Positions 1-6,810 of a DNA stretch of 9,613 bases are shown here, piece after piece. Each line of letters starts with the position of its first letter. Within the stretch, counting starts at the first letter, position 1. Both the position numbers and the translations under genes were made by a program. The stretch covers positions 1 to 9,613 of the forward strand of contig SKGV01000067.1 in NCBI GenBank assembly GCA_007117275.1, read 5' to 3'. Under the pieces are notes generated by a model, which saw only the letters and a list, made by a program, of their open reading frames with translations, was not told the DNA's origin and searched no databases. The DNA comes from Methylophaga sp. (lineage in GTDB: Bacteria; Pseudomonadota; Gammaproteobacteria; Nitrosococcales; Methylophagaceae).

Positions 1-564
1 ATGAAGAAGTTTTTGCAGTTGGCGGTTGCAGCGATGATCGCTTTGCCAATGATCGCGGTGGCCCATGGCCCGACCAGACAAACCACCAGTGAAACCATCA
101 CCATCAACGCACCTGTCGATAAAGTATGGCAAGTGATTCTGGATTTTGGCGGTATTCACAACTGGCACCCAGAAGTGACCAGCACCGAGATGCAAAGTGA
201 CGAAACCCGCGTTATTACCCTGAATAGAGATGGTAACCCAACCATCACTGAAACGCTGACCCGCGTTGAAGAAGACAAAAAAACCATTCGCACCCGTATC
301 AATGAGATGAGTGTTATCAAGACCATCGAGTACAACAGCGTCGAAACACCCTATTTCACCTTGCCAGTTTCTACCTATAGCAGCTGGTTGAGTGTTAAAG
401 AAGTGGATGGACAAGCTGAAGTTCAGTGGAGAGGCGCGTTCTATCGTTCCTTTATGAACAATCCACCCGTTCCGGAAGGTCAAAGTGACAGCGATGCAGT
501 TGAAGCTGTTTCTGCGTACTACGCAAAAGGCTTAGAAGGCCTAAAAGCAGCGCTGGAAAAATAA
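1..564 (+). CDS. MxaD-like periplasmic SRPBCC family protein
   Basis: Exported protein of 187 residues with an SRPBCC (START/polyketide-cyclase-like) fold. A signal peptide is visible: KK at residues 2-3, a hydrophobic core, and an AVA/HG cleavage site after Ala21, leaving a mature protein of about 166 residues. The mature part starts with HGPTRQ. It continues with the typical SRPBCC N-terminal pattern (INAPVDKVWQVILDF, 35-49), NWHPEV (54-59), and a late WRGAFYR (143-149) followed by NNPPVP. From memory this pattern resembles MxaD, a periplasmic protein reported to help electron transfer between methanol dehydrogenase and cytochrome cL. No dehydrogenase gene is in the window, so that role is inferred from family resemblance only. 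An alternative is a generic lipid- or ligand-binding SRPBCC protein. The window begins exactly at the ATG, so the RBS and promoter are not visible. The next gene starts 6 bases after the stop, suggesting an operon. Confidence 0.85.
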   Translation: MKKFLQLAVAAMIALPMIAVAHGPTRQTTSETITINAPVDKVWQVILDFGGIHNWHPEVTSTEMQSDETRVITLNRDGNPTITETLTRVEEDKKTIRTRINEMSVIKTIEYNSVETPYFTLPVSTYSSWLSVKEVDGQAEVQWRGAFYRSFMNNPPVPEGQSDSDAVEAVSAYYAKGLEGLKAALEK

Positions 565-570
565 GCCATC

Positions 571-1554
571 ATGCTCACGCACAAAATTGCGGCCCTCACT
601 AGGGCCGCTTTTTTTCTGCCTCTGCTGATGCTTGTTTCTGCGTGTAGCAACGAAACTGACCAGAAAACCGGCTTTGCCTTTATCACCAATCAACTGGCCA
701 ATAATGTCAGTATCATTGACCTCGAAAAACGGCAGGTAGTCAACACTATCAAGGCGGGCGCAAGTCCCGCCGGTATTGCCCTGAGTGGCGATGGCCGATG
801 GCTATTTGTCAGCAACCCCGACAGTCAGGATATTTCGGTCATCAGCACACACACATTTGAACTTCACCGCCATATTGCTGTGGGCGCCGGGCCAGTCGGC
901 ATCGCCAGCAATTATGACGGCAGCGAGGTGTATGTTTCCGACTGGTATCAACACATCGTGACTGTCATTGACAGTCACTCCGGCACTACTGGTCATCAAA
1001 TCCGTGTCGGTGAATCACCCGCAGGTGTGGTCGTTGATAACCAGGCTCAACGCATCTATGTCGCCAACCGCGATGACAACAGTCTGTCGATTATTGATCA
1101 ACACACTTACGAGGTACTGCACACTGTCAGCACTGGCAATGCGCCGTTTGGTCTGGCTTTGAGTCACGATGGAAAGTGGCTGTTTAGTGTCAACGTGCAA
1201 GACAATAGCGTCAGCATGATTGATAGCCAAACCGCCCGCATCATTGATGAATTTGCGGTGGGCGAATGGCCCTACTGCGCAGTAGTCTCTCCCGATAACA
1301 CGCGGCTTTATGTCACCAATCAGTATGATGACAGTATTTCTGTCATCGACTTAATCCATCGACAAGTGATTGATGAAATCTATGTGGGCGCAACGCCCGA
1401 AGGCATTGATGTCACTGCCGATGGGCGCCATGTATACGTGGCTAACTGGGCGGACGGTACAGTGTCGATCATTGATACCGAATTGCATGAGGTTATCGAC
1501 ACCATTGAAACTGGTGAAGGCAGCCGGGCATTTGGTCGCTTCATCACCCGGTGA
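571..1554 (+). CDS. YVTN-family seven-bladed beta-propeller lipoprotein
   Basis: Lipoprotein of 327 residues made of seven YVTN repeats of about 42 residues, covering roughly residues 34-325. Each has the pattern (V/I)YV(A/T)N..D.(S/T)(V/I)S(V/I)ID, then a GxxPxG turn and a DG pair; examples are IYVANRDDNSLSIID, LYVTNQYDDSISVID and VYVANWADGTVSIID. The N-terminus is a lipoprotein signal peptide with a lipobox (Val22-Ser23-Ala24-Cys25). Ser at +2 and no Asp predict outer-membrane retention in the periplasm. The ATG at 571 is preferred because the next in-frame ATG (628) would destroy the signal peptide. Shine-Dalgarno similarity is weak (GGA about 13 bases upstream), so initiation is probably coupled to termination of the preceding gene at 564. 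Such propellers often accompany PQQ-dependent alcohol oxidation genes as binding or scaffold modules; no catalytic residues can be named. A terminator-like hairpin lies within its first 15 codons. Confidence 0.9.
   Translation: MLTHKIAALTRAAFFLPLLMLVSACSNETDQKTGFAFITNQLANNVSIIDLEKRQVVNTIKAGASPAGIALSGDGRWLFVSNPDSQDISVISTHTFELHRHIAVGAGPVGIASNYDGSEVYVSDWYQHIVTVIDSHSGTTGHQIRVGESPAGVVVDNQAQRIYVANRDDNSLSIIDQHTYEVLHTVSTGNAPFGLALSHDGKWLFSVNVQDNSVSMIDSQTARIIDEFAVGEWPYCAVVSPDNTRLYVTNQYDDSISVIDLIHRQVIDEIYVGATPEGIDVTADGRHVYVANWADGTVSIIDTELHEVIDTIETGEGSRAFGRFITR
589..615 (+). terminator. Intrinsic terminator structure inside the lipoprotein signal-peptide codons
   Basis: A perfect 8-bp stem (GCGGCCCT at 589-596 with AGGGCCGC at 601-608) closes a 4-base CACT loop and is followed at once by seven T (609-615). 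This is a textbook rho-independent terminator in the + direction, placed where a terminator for the SRPBCC gene (stop at 564) would be expected. It also encodes residues Ala7 to Phe15 of the lipoprotein signal peptide, with the T tract giving Phe-Phe. What is seen is the structure; that it terminates, or that translation from 571 suppresses it, is inferred. Confidence 0.7.
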
Positions 1555-1566
1555 GTTGACGCAGGC

Positions 1567-2334
1567 TTGAACCAGCAGCATCAGCCATCTTGCGGTATCA
1601 GCTTTACCGATGAAGGCTGTGCTGCACGCGCCGCCGAGTTGGCGGCTCAACTGCACTTACCCTTGCAGCCGCTGAATCATGCGCAGTTGCAACTGGTGGT
1701 CACACCCTCACAACTTCAATTAAGACTTGCTACCGTCGGTGGCCCGGTATTTATTGATTTCACCTCAGGCAAGCTGGCACATCGTCGTCGCTTTGGTGGC
1801 GGTCGTGGTCAACCACTAGCAAAAGCCCTCGGACTCAAACCGGGCTACCATCCACACGTTGCCGATTTTACAGCCGGTCTGGGAAGAGATGCCTTTGTGA
1901 TGGCGACACTGGGCTGCAAGGTGACCTTGATCGAACAACATCCGCTGCTTCATCAATTACTTGCTGACGCACTAAGTCGCGCAGCGGCAGATGCCGACAC
2001 CGCCGATATTGCCGCTGTTATGCATCTTATGCATGGTGATGCCTGCCAACTTATGCCGACTCAACCACCCGCCGAGGTGGTCTATCTGGATCCGATGTAT
2101 CCGGCTCGGGACAAATCAGCACTGGTCAAAAAAGACATGCAACTGCTGCATCAACTGGTAGGCCCAGATATCAACGGTGCACAGCTTCTGGAAACAGCCC
2201 GGCGGTGTGCCACAAAACGTGTAGTGGTGAAACGGCCCAAAACGGCTGAGTATCTCGCCGCTGAAAAACCCAACGCCAGCATCACTAGCAAAAACACCCG
2301 CTACGATATATACACGCCACAACGTTCAGGATGA
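1567..2334 (+). CDS. rsmJ: RsmJ, 16S rRNA (guanine1516-N2)-methyltransferase
   Basis: SAM-dependent methyltransferase of 255 residues (E. coli RsmJ is about 250) that methylates N2 of G1516 in 16S rRNA of the small subunit. The sequence follows E. coli RsmJ (YhiQ) throughout: VFIDFTSGKLAHRRRFGGGRG (61-81), the SAM-binding motif DFTAGLGRDAF (100-110), and the catalytic-region motif VVYLDPMYP (171-179) followed by KSALVKK. A conserved ATKRVVVKRP (215-224) and a closing RYDIY complete the match. The start is TTG at 1567, the first possible start after the in-frame stop at 1552-1554. It gives the expected length, and no ATG occurs early in the frame. There is no strong Shine-Dalgarno sequence, so translation may be coupled to the lipoprotein gene 12 bases upstream. 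The 3' end overlaps the convergent rarA by 9 bases. The family call is firm; the exact start less so. Confidence 0.95.
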   Translation: MNQQHQPSCGISFTDEGCAARAAELAAQLHLPLQPLNHAQLQLVVTPSQLQLRLATVGGPVFIDFTSGKLAHRRRFGGGRGQPLAKALGLKPGYHPHVADFTAGLGRDAFVMATLGCKVTLIEQHPLLHQLLADALSRAAADADTADIAAVMHLMHGDACQLMPTQPPAEVVYLDPMYPARDKSALVKKDMQLLHQLVGPDINGAQLLETARRCATKRVVVKRPKTAEYLAAEKPNASITSKNTRYDIYTPQRSG

Positions 2335-3651
2335 ACCGGCTTGCTGATCCCGCTCACGCAGTTTGGCCAGCTTTTCCGCTATCTTGATTTCCAGACCGCG
2401 ATCAACTGGCTGATAGTAACTGCGCGCCGGCATGTTGTCAGGAAAGTAATGTTCCCCTGCGGCATAGGCATCAGGTTCATCGTGAGCATAACGATAGGCT
2501 TTACCGTAATCCAGCTGTTTCATCAGCGTGGTTGGCGCATTGCGCAGATGTAACGGCACTTCTGCCGAGCCATGCGTTTTGACATCTTGCATTGCCGCTT
2601 TGTAAGCCACATAAACCGCGTTACTTTTCGGCGCAGCCGCCAGATAAAGGATTGCTTGAGCGATGGCCAGCTCACCTTCCGGTGTGCCAAGTTTTTCGAA
2701 GGTTTCCCACGCATCCAGTGCAATACGCAAGGCGCGCGGATCGGCATTGCCAATGTCTTCTGCGGCCATCCGCACAATACGCCGCATCAGATACACCGGA
2801 TCGCAGCCACCATCCAACATTCTGCACAGCCAATACAGGGCTGCGTCTGGCGCTGATCCACGAACTGATTTATGCAAGGCCGAAATCTGGTCATAAAAAG
2901 CTTCGCCACCCTTGTCAAAGCGCCGTAGTGTGCCGGACAACACTTCCATCAAGTCTGCTTCGCTAACCTCAGATTGCCCTTTGCTGGCCGCCAGCTCGAC
3001 CACAATTTCAAGCAGATTCAGCACTCTTCGGCCATCGCCATCGGCGGCTTGCGCCAGTTGATCACGCAAGCTTGGTGCAAGTCGGATTTTACGGGCAGCC
3101 AAGCCTTTAACAGGTTCAGTCAAGGCACGATCAATGATCATGCGTAAGTCTTCGGCTGCCAGTGATTTGAGCACATACACCCGGGCGCGTGATAACAAGG
3201 CATTGTTAAGCTCAAAGGATGGATTTTCGGTGGTCGCACCAATGAAGGTAAAGGTGCCATCTTCAACAAACGGCAAAAAAGCATCTTGCTGTGATTTGTT
3301 AAAACGATGCACCTCGTCAACAAACAGCATGGTGCGTCTGCCCTGTTCCTTTTGCAGTTGCTGTGCTCGGGCCACGGCTTCACGAACGTCTTTAACACCC
3401 GCCAGTACCGCGGAAATGGTCAGAAACTCTGCATCACAATACCCGGCGATTAATTTTGCCAGTGTCGTTTTTCCAGTGCCGGGCGGGCCCCATAAAATCA
3501 TCGAATGTGGATGACCCGAGGCAATTGCTTTCTTGAGCGGTTTATCTTCTCCTAGCAAATGTTGCTGACCGATGTAATCCTCCAGCCGCTGGGGTCGCAT
3601 CCTGTCAGCCAATGGGCGGCTGGCAGGATCAATCGTTTCAAACAGGCTCAC
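2326..3651 (-). CDS. rarA: RarA (MgsA) replication-associated recombination AAA+ ATPase
   Basis: AAA+ ATPase of 441 residues related to clamp-loader subunits, RuvB and eukaryotic WRNIP1. It acts at stalled or collapsed replication forks and interacts with SSB in studied members. Visible motifs are the N-terminal RPLADRMRPQRLEDYIGQ (12-29), Walker A GPPGTGKT (55-62), Walker B LFVDEVHRF (109-117) and sensor 1 GATTENPSF (138-146). A probable arginine finger lies in LLSRAR (152-157), and the C-terminal oligomerisation part carries DGGCDPVYLMRRIVRMAAEDIG. Length and motifs are complete. The start is GTG at 3651, whose GTGA overlaps the TGA stop of lolA, so the two genes are probably translationally coupled. 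The order ftsK, lolA, rarA is the same as in E. coli. No terminator was found at its 3' end, which runs 9 bases into rsmJ from the opposite strand. Confidence 0.97.
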   Translation of the reverse strand: MSLFETIDPASRPLADRMRPQRLEDYIGQQHLLGEDKPLKKAIASGHPHSMILWGPPGTGKTTLAKLIAGYCDAEFLTISAVLAGVKDVREAVARAQQLQKEQGRRTMLFVDEVHRFNKSQQDAFLPFVEDGTFTFIGATTENPSFELNNALLSRARVYVLKSLAAEDLRMIIDRALTEPVKGLAARKIRLAPSLRDQLAQAADGDGRRVLNLLEIVVELAASKGQSEVSEADLMEVLSGTLRRFDKGGEAFYDQISALHKSVRGSAPDAALYWLCRMLDGGCDPVYLMRRIVRMAAEDIGNADPRALRIALDAWETFEKLGTPEGELAIAQAILYLAAAPKSNAVYVAYKAAMQDVKTHGSAEVPLHLRNAPTTLMKQLDYGKAYRYAHDEPDAYAAGEHYFPDNMPARSYYQPVDRGLEIKIAEKLAKLRERDQQAGSS

Positions 3652-4283
3652 TGGTCAATCTCACCCACCACATCAACACCGGCCGGTACGACAAACTCAA
3701 AGGTCGAGGTAGGCAGCTCGGAATTAGTTTGCATTGCGCTGAAAATCAGCAAGGTGCGTTGGTCAAAACTATCGGTCATCACCATCTGCTGCAAACCGTC
3801 ATCACTGAAAGCAAGGCTCAAGCGCTGAAAACCAGCATCGCTTTGTATCGGCGTCAGCTCCAACCAATAGAGACCATCATCGCTGCTAACTTCAACGATG
3901 TGATAGTTATCTTCCGGCACCGATCGACCTGACAACAGACTGGCCGGTGAGTCCGATAAGGCGTCTTCTTGTGCATTGACCGTGATCTGCTCAAGGTCTA
4001 TGTCGTAGAACCACAGGCGCTGGCCATCAGCGACAATCTGCTGAGCAAATGGCTGCTGATAATCCCAACGAAATTGCCCCGGACGTTGCAGATAAAATCT
4101 GCCACTGGCCTCCTCAACGATATTACCTCGCGAATCGACGACGATCTGTTCAAAATTGGCTTGCATGCTGGTGACTTCATCAACAAACCGATGCAACTGC
4201 TCTGTTGCAGGCCCAGCCATGAGCATGACTGGCCAGATCATTAATGCCAGCACGGCGTGGTTTAGTGTTCGCAGCAATATCAT
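3648..4283 (-). CDS. lolA: LolA, periplasmic outer-membrane lipoprotein carrier
   Basis: Periplasmic chaperone of 211 residues that takes lipoproteins released by LolCDE and hands them to LolB at the outer membrane. A signal peptide is seen (Arg5, hydrophobic segment 10-22, probable cleavage after Ala23, mature start GPATEQL). Typical LolA features follow: a helix with SMQANFEQIVVDSRG, GRFYLQRPGQFRWDYQQPFAQQIVADGQRLWFYDIDLEQITV, and a C-terminal TFEFVVPAGVDVVGE. The ATG at 4283 has a GGAG 9 bases upstream, a good Shine-Dalgarno site. It lies 95 bases after ftsK and overlaps rarA by 4 bases, as part of one operon. The beta-propeller lipoprotein at 571-1554 would be a client of this pathway. 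A short ORF (4280-4345) ends in an ATGA overlap with this start. Confidence 0.95.
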   Translation of the reverse strand: MILLRTLNHAVLALMIWPVMLMAGPATEQLHRFVDEVTSMQANFEQIVVDSRGNIVEEASGRFYLQRPGQFRWDYQQPFAQQIVADGQRLWFYDIDLEQITVNAQEDALSDSPASLLSGRSVPEDNYHIVEVSSDDGLYWLELTPIQSDAGFQRLSLAFSDDGLQQMVMTDSFDQRTLLIFSAMQTNSELPTSTFEFVVPAGVDVVGEIDQ

Positions 4284-4345
4284 TCTTTTGACTCCGGAAA
4301 TAGATTTGTCAGCAGTTTGACAGCATGATTGTCTGTTTGGCTCAT
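4280..4345 (-). CDS. Candidate 21-residue leader ORF overlapping the lolA start
   Basis: An ATG at 4345 opens 21 codons (beginning MSQTDNHAVK, ending FPESKE) closed by a TGA that overlaps the lolA ATG as ATGA. A GGAAG lies 7 bases before its ATG, a reasonable ribosome binding site. The arrangement suggests a translated leader coupled to lolA in the 95-base ftsK-lolA gap. The peptide is polar, without a membrane segment or a run of one amino acid, so it is not a classical attenuation peptide. An ORF of this size can arise by chance, and lolA has its own GGAG; treat it as a candidate only. Confidence 0.25.
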   Translation of the reverse strand: MSQTDNHAVKLLTNLFPESKE

Positions 4346-4378
4346 CAAGCTACTTCCATTGGCCTCTGGCAAGCCCTG

Positions 4379-6676
4379 TCAGTCTCTTGGTGGCGGTGCC
4401 AGTACTTCACGACTGCCATTGCTTTGCATCGCTGAGACAACACCCGCCATCTCCATGGCTTCAACAATCCGAGCGGCGCGGTTGTAACCGATCTTTAGGC
4501 GTCGCTGAATGCCAGACACCGAGGCTCTGCGACTTTCTGTGACAATCTGAACAGCCTGGTCATAGAGTGGATCTGACTCACCATCACTGGCATCACCGAC
4601 CATCATCTCGCCATCTTCGCCGCCAGGGTCCTTAGTAATCTCGTCGATGTACTCTGGAGCCGCCTGAGATTTCAGGAAATCGACCACTTTATGAACTTCG
4701 TTATCATCAACAAAGGCGCCATGGACGCGCTCAGGCAAACCACTGCCAGGTGGCAGATACAGCATGTCGCCCTGTCCAAGCAACTGTTCCGCCCCCATCT
4801 GATCCAGGATGGTTCTGGAATCAATGCGTGATGACACCTGAAAAGCCATTCGCGTGGGAATGTTGGCTTTGATAAGACCAGTGATAACATCCACCGAAGG
4901 TCGCTGTGTTGCCAAGATAAGATGAATGCCAGAGGCACGGGCTTTTTGCGCCAGTCTGGCGATCAATTCCTCAACCTGCTTGCCAACCACCATCATCATA
5001 TCGGCTAGTTCATCAATGACCACGACGATGAAAGGCAATGGTTTGAGCGTCGGTGGCTCCTCGCCAGGCTCAACCTTCGCGATTGGATCGATAATGGGTT
5101 CACCACGCTCGATGGCTTCCTGCACTTTTTTGTTAAAGCCGGCAATGTTACGTACCCCCAGTGCCGCCATGAGTGGATAACGTCGCTCCATTTCGGCGAC
5201 ACACCAGCGAAGCGCATTGGCCGCTTCTTTCATATCCGTCACTACAGGTGCCAGCAAATGCGGAATATCCTCATACACCGATAGTTCCAGCATTTTTGGA
5301 TCAACCATGATCAGGCGAACTTCTTGTGGCGTGGCTTTGTAAAGCATACTCAGAATCATCGCATTCACCGCGACTGACTTACCCGATCCCGTGGTACCTG
5401 CAACCAGTAAATGCGGCATTTTTTCGAGGTTGGCTACCGCTGGGCGACCCGCGATATCTTTACCCAGTGCCAACATCAGTGGTGATTTATTGTTCTCATA
5501 TTCTTGGCATGCAAGAATTTCACGCAAGCGAACCACTTCACGATGTTCATTAGGGATTTCCAGGCCGACAACGGGCTTGCCTGGAATCACTTCGACGATG
5601 CGCACACTACTTATCGACAAGGCGCGGGCAAGATCTTTGGCAAGGCCGCTAATGCGACTGACTTTGATGCCGGCAGCAGGCTGCAACTCAAATCGAGTGA
5701 CAACAGGCCCGGGTTGCACTTCAACCACCTGCACTTCAACACCGAAGTCTCGGAGCTTAAGCTCCACCTGGCGAGACAGCGCCTGCAATACTTCCTCGCT
5801 GTAACCTTTGGATGATTGCTTAGGCATATCCAGCAATGACAGTGTCGGCCGTCCCGGCGTATCAGCCGTTTCAAACAACGGCACTTGTCGTTCTTTCTGC
5901 TCACGTTTGCTGACTTCTTTGGGCTGAAGCACTGGCTCAACTCGCACCTTGGGCTTATGCTGAAACTTTTCTGTCTGTTGACGAAAGCTTTCTTCACGTT
6001 GCTGGCGATTCTTGCGGGCTTTCAGCTGGTTGTTCAACTGACGCAGACGACCATTAAGGAGCAACGATAAACGCATCACCAAGGCCCCAAGGCGATCAAT
6101 CACCATCAGCCATGATAAGCCGGTAAACAGGGTGACCCCAGTCAATAACAGTGCCAACAGCAGCAGACTGGTGCCTGATGCACCAAATACAGACTCAAAG
6201 CCACGACCGACAACATCACCCAATACCCCACCTGCACCCAGAGGCAAGGCTTCGCCAAAATCAGCAAGACTGAGCGCAGAAATGCCGCTGGCGGCAGACA
6301 AAGCCATCAGCAAGCCGAGAAATTTAAGAATCCAGAACGGCAGCGCATCAGCAGAATCTGCCCGTTTGCCCCAACTAAACAACAACCAGCCACTAAAACC
6401 AATCATGAGTGGTGCAAGATAGGCTGGCAGTCCAAAGCCATACAGCAGCATATCTGCCAACCACGCCCCAACAATGCCGCCTCGATTGGCAATCGCATCA
6501 TGGGTGCCTGTGGTCGACCAGCCCGGATCGGTAGGCTGATAGCTAAATAGCGATAACAGCAAATACGCAGCAATTGCCAGGGCCAGAATTAATGCAGCCT
6601 CACGCAGTCGAAGAGCCACAGCGCCATCAGTCGCGTCGGGTTTTTCCTTATCATTTAAACGTGTTGCCTGTGCCAC
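4379..6676 (-). CDS. ftsK: FtsK, DNA translocase of the division septum
   Basis: Membrane-anchored DNA pump of 765 residues. It couples septum formation to clearing and dimer resolution of the chromosome terminus. About four hydrophobic segments lie in the N-terminal 200 residues (near 27-45, 68-102, 112-137 and 168-202), followed by a short charged linker rich in Lys, Arg and Gln (about 205-265). The translocase part holds Walker A GTTGSGKS (427-434), Walker B VVVIDELADM (551-560) and LILATQRPSVDVITG (586-600). The C-terminal winged-helix gamma domain, with RRLKIGYNRAARIVEAME (725-742), reads KOPS sequences and contacts XerD in studied members. It is much shorter than E. coli FtsK (over 1300 residues) because the linker is short, as in many other bacteria. 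The start is GTG at 6676 with a weak Shine-Dalgarno site; no ATG occurs before the first membrane segment. It is first in an operon with lolA and rarA and divergent from trxB. Confidence 0.96.
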   Translation of the reverse strand: MAQATRLNDKEKPDATDGAVALRLREAALILALAIAAYLLLSLFSYQPTDPGWSTTGTHDAIANRGGIVGAWLADMLLYGFGLPAYLAPLMIGFSGWLLFSWGKRADSADALPFWILKFLGLLMALSAASGISALSLADFGEALPLGAGGVLGDVVGRGFESVFGASGTSLLLLALLLTGVTLFTGLSWLMVIDRLGALVMRLSLLLNGRLRQLNNQLKARKNRQQREESFRQQTEKFQHKPKVRVEPVLQPKEVSKREQKERQVPLFETADTPGRPTLSLLDMPKQSSKGYSEEVLQALSRQVELKLRDFGVEVQVVEVQPGPVVTRFELQPAAGIKVSRISGLAKDLARALSISSVRIVEVIPGKPVVGLEIPNEHREVVRLREILACQEYENNKSPLMLALGKDIAGRPAVANLEKMPHLLVAGTTGSGKSVAVNAMILSMLYKATPQEVRLIMVDPKMLELSVYEDIPHLLAPVVTDMKEAANALRWCVAEMERRYPLMAALGVRNIAGFNKKVQEAIERGEPIIDPIAKVEPGEEPPTLKPLPFIVVVIDELADMMMVVGKQVEELIARLAQKARASGIHLILATQRPSVDVITGLIKANIPTRMAFQVSSRIDSRTILDQMGAEQLLGQGDMLYLPPGSGLPERVHGAFVDDNEVHKVVDFLKSQAAPEYIDEITKDPGGEDGEMMVGDASDGESDPLYDQAVQIVTESRRASVSGIQRRLKIGYNRAARIVEAMEMAGVVSAMQSNGSREVLAPPPRD

Positions 6677-6713
6677 TCTGATAATTCCAGTTAAGCCAAT
6701 AAATTAACGGCTG

Positions 6714-6722
6714 ATTCTAACA
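6714..6722 (-). promoter_or_regulatory. Possible extended -10 promoter element for ftsK-lolA-rarA
   Basis: Read on the - strand, the bases TGTTAGAAT form an extended -10 element: TG, one base, then TAGAAT, which matches five of six bases of TATAAT. Transcription would start about 30 bases before the ftsK GTG. No good -35 box is present 17 bases upstream, which is common for extended -10 promoters. Identified by eye only. Confidence 0.35.
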
Positions 6723-6756
6723 CAGCTTTTCAACTCAGATGCTTGTCCAAGCCTCT

Positions 6757-6783
6757 GACAATGAGTTACCTTAGTCCATTGTC
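6757..6783. promoter_or_regulatory. Inverted repeat in the trxB/ftsK divergent region, possible operator
   Basis: GACAATG (6757-6763) and its perfect reverse complement CATTGTC (6777-6783) are separated by 13 bases. The centre spacing of about two helical turns would suit a dimeric regulator. The repeat lies 27 bases upstream of the trxB ATG, where the trxB promoter should be; the 5' half overlaps a CTGACA that resembles a -35 box. No known regulator site was recognised. Confidence 0.35.
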
Positions 6784-6810
6784 TAAATTTCTATTTTTTG
6801 GAGGCCACTC

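Noticed and set aside
628..630. Alternative ATG start for the beta-propeller lipoprotein, downstream of the terminator hairpin
   Set aside because: It would leave only MLVSAC before the lipobox, with no charged or hydrophobic signal-peptide region; the start at 571 gives a proper lipoprotein signal.
1..2334. The first three genes lie in the same reading frame, so stop read-through could make a fusion
   Set aside because: Same-frame spacing over two gaps is likely by chance, each protein has its own complete start and domain, and no read-through context was recognised.
3134..3514. Open frame of 126 codons on the + strand inside rarA
   Set aside because: Antisense to the RarA ATPase core, with no recognisable motif or ribosome binding site.
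5391..5804. Open frame of 137 codons on the + strand inside ftsK
   Set aside because: Antisense to the conserved FtsK translocase domain; composition is Ser/Arg/Thr-rich and typical of a shadow frame.
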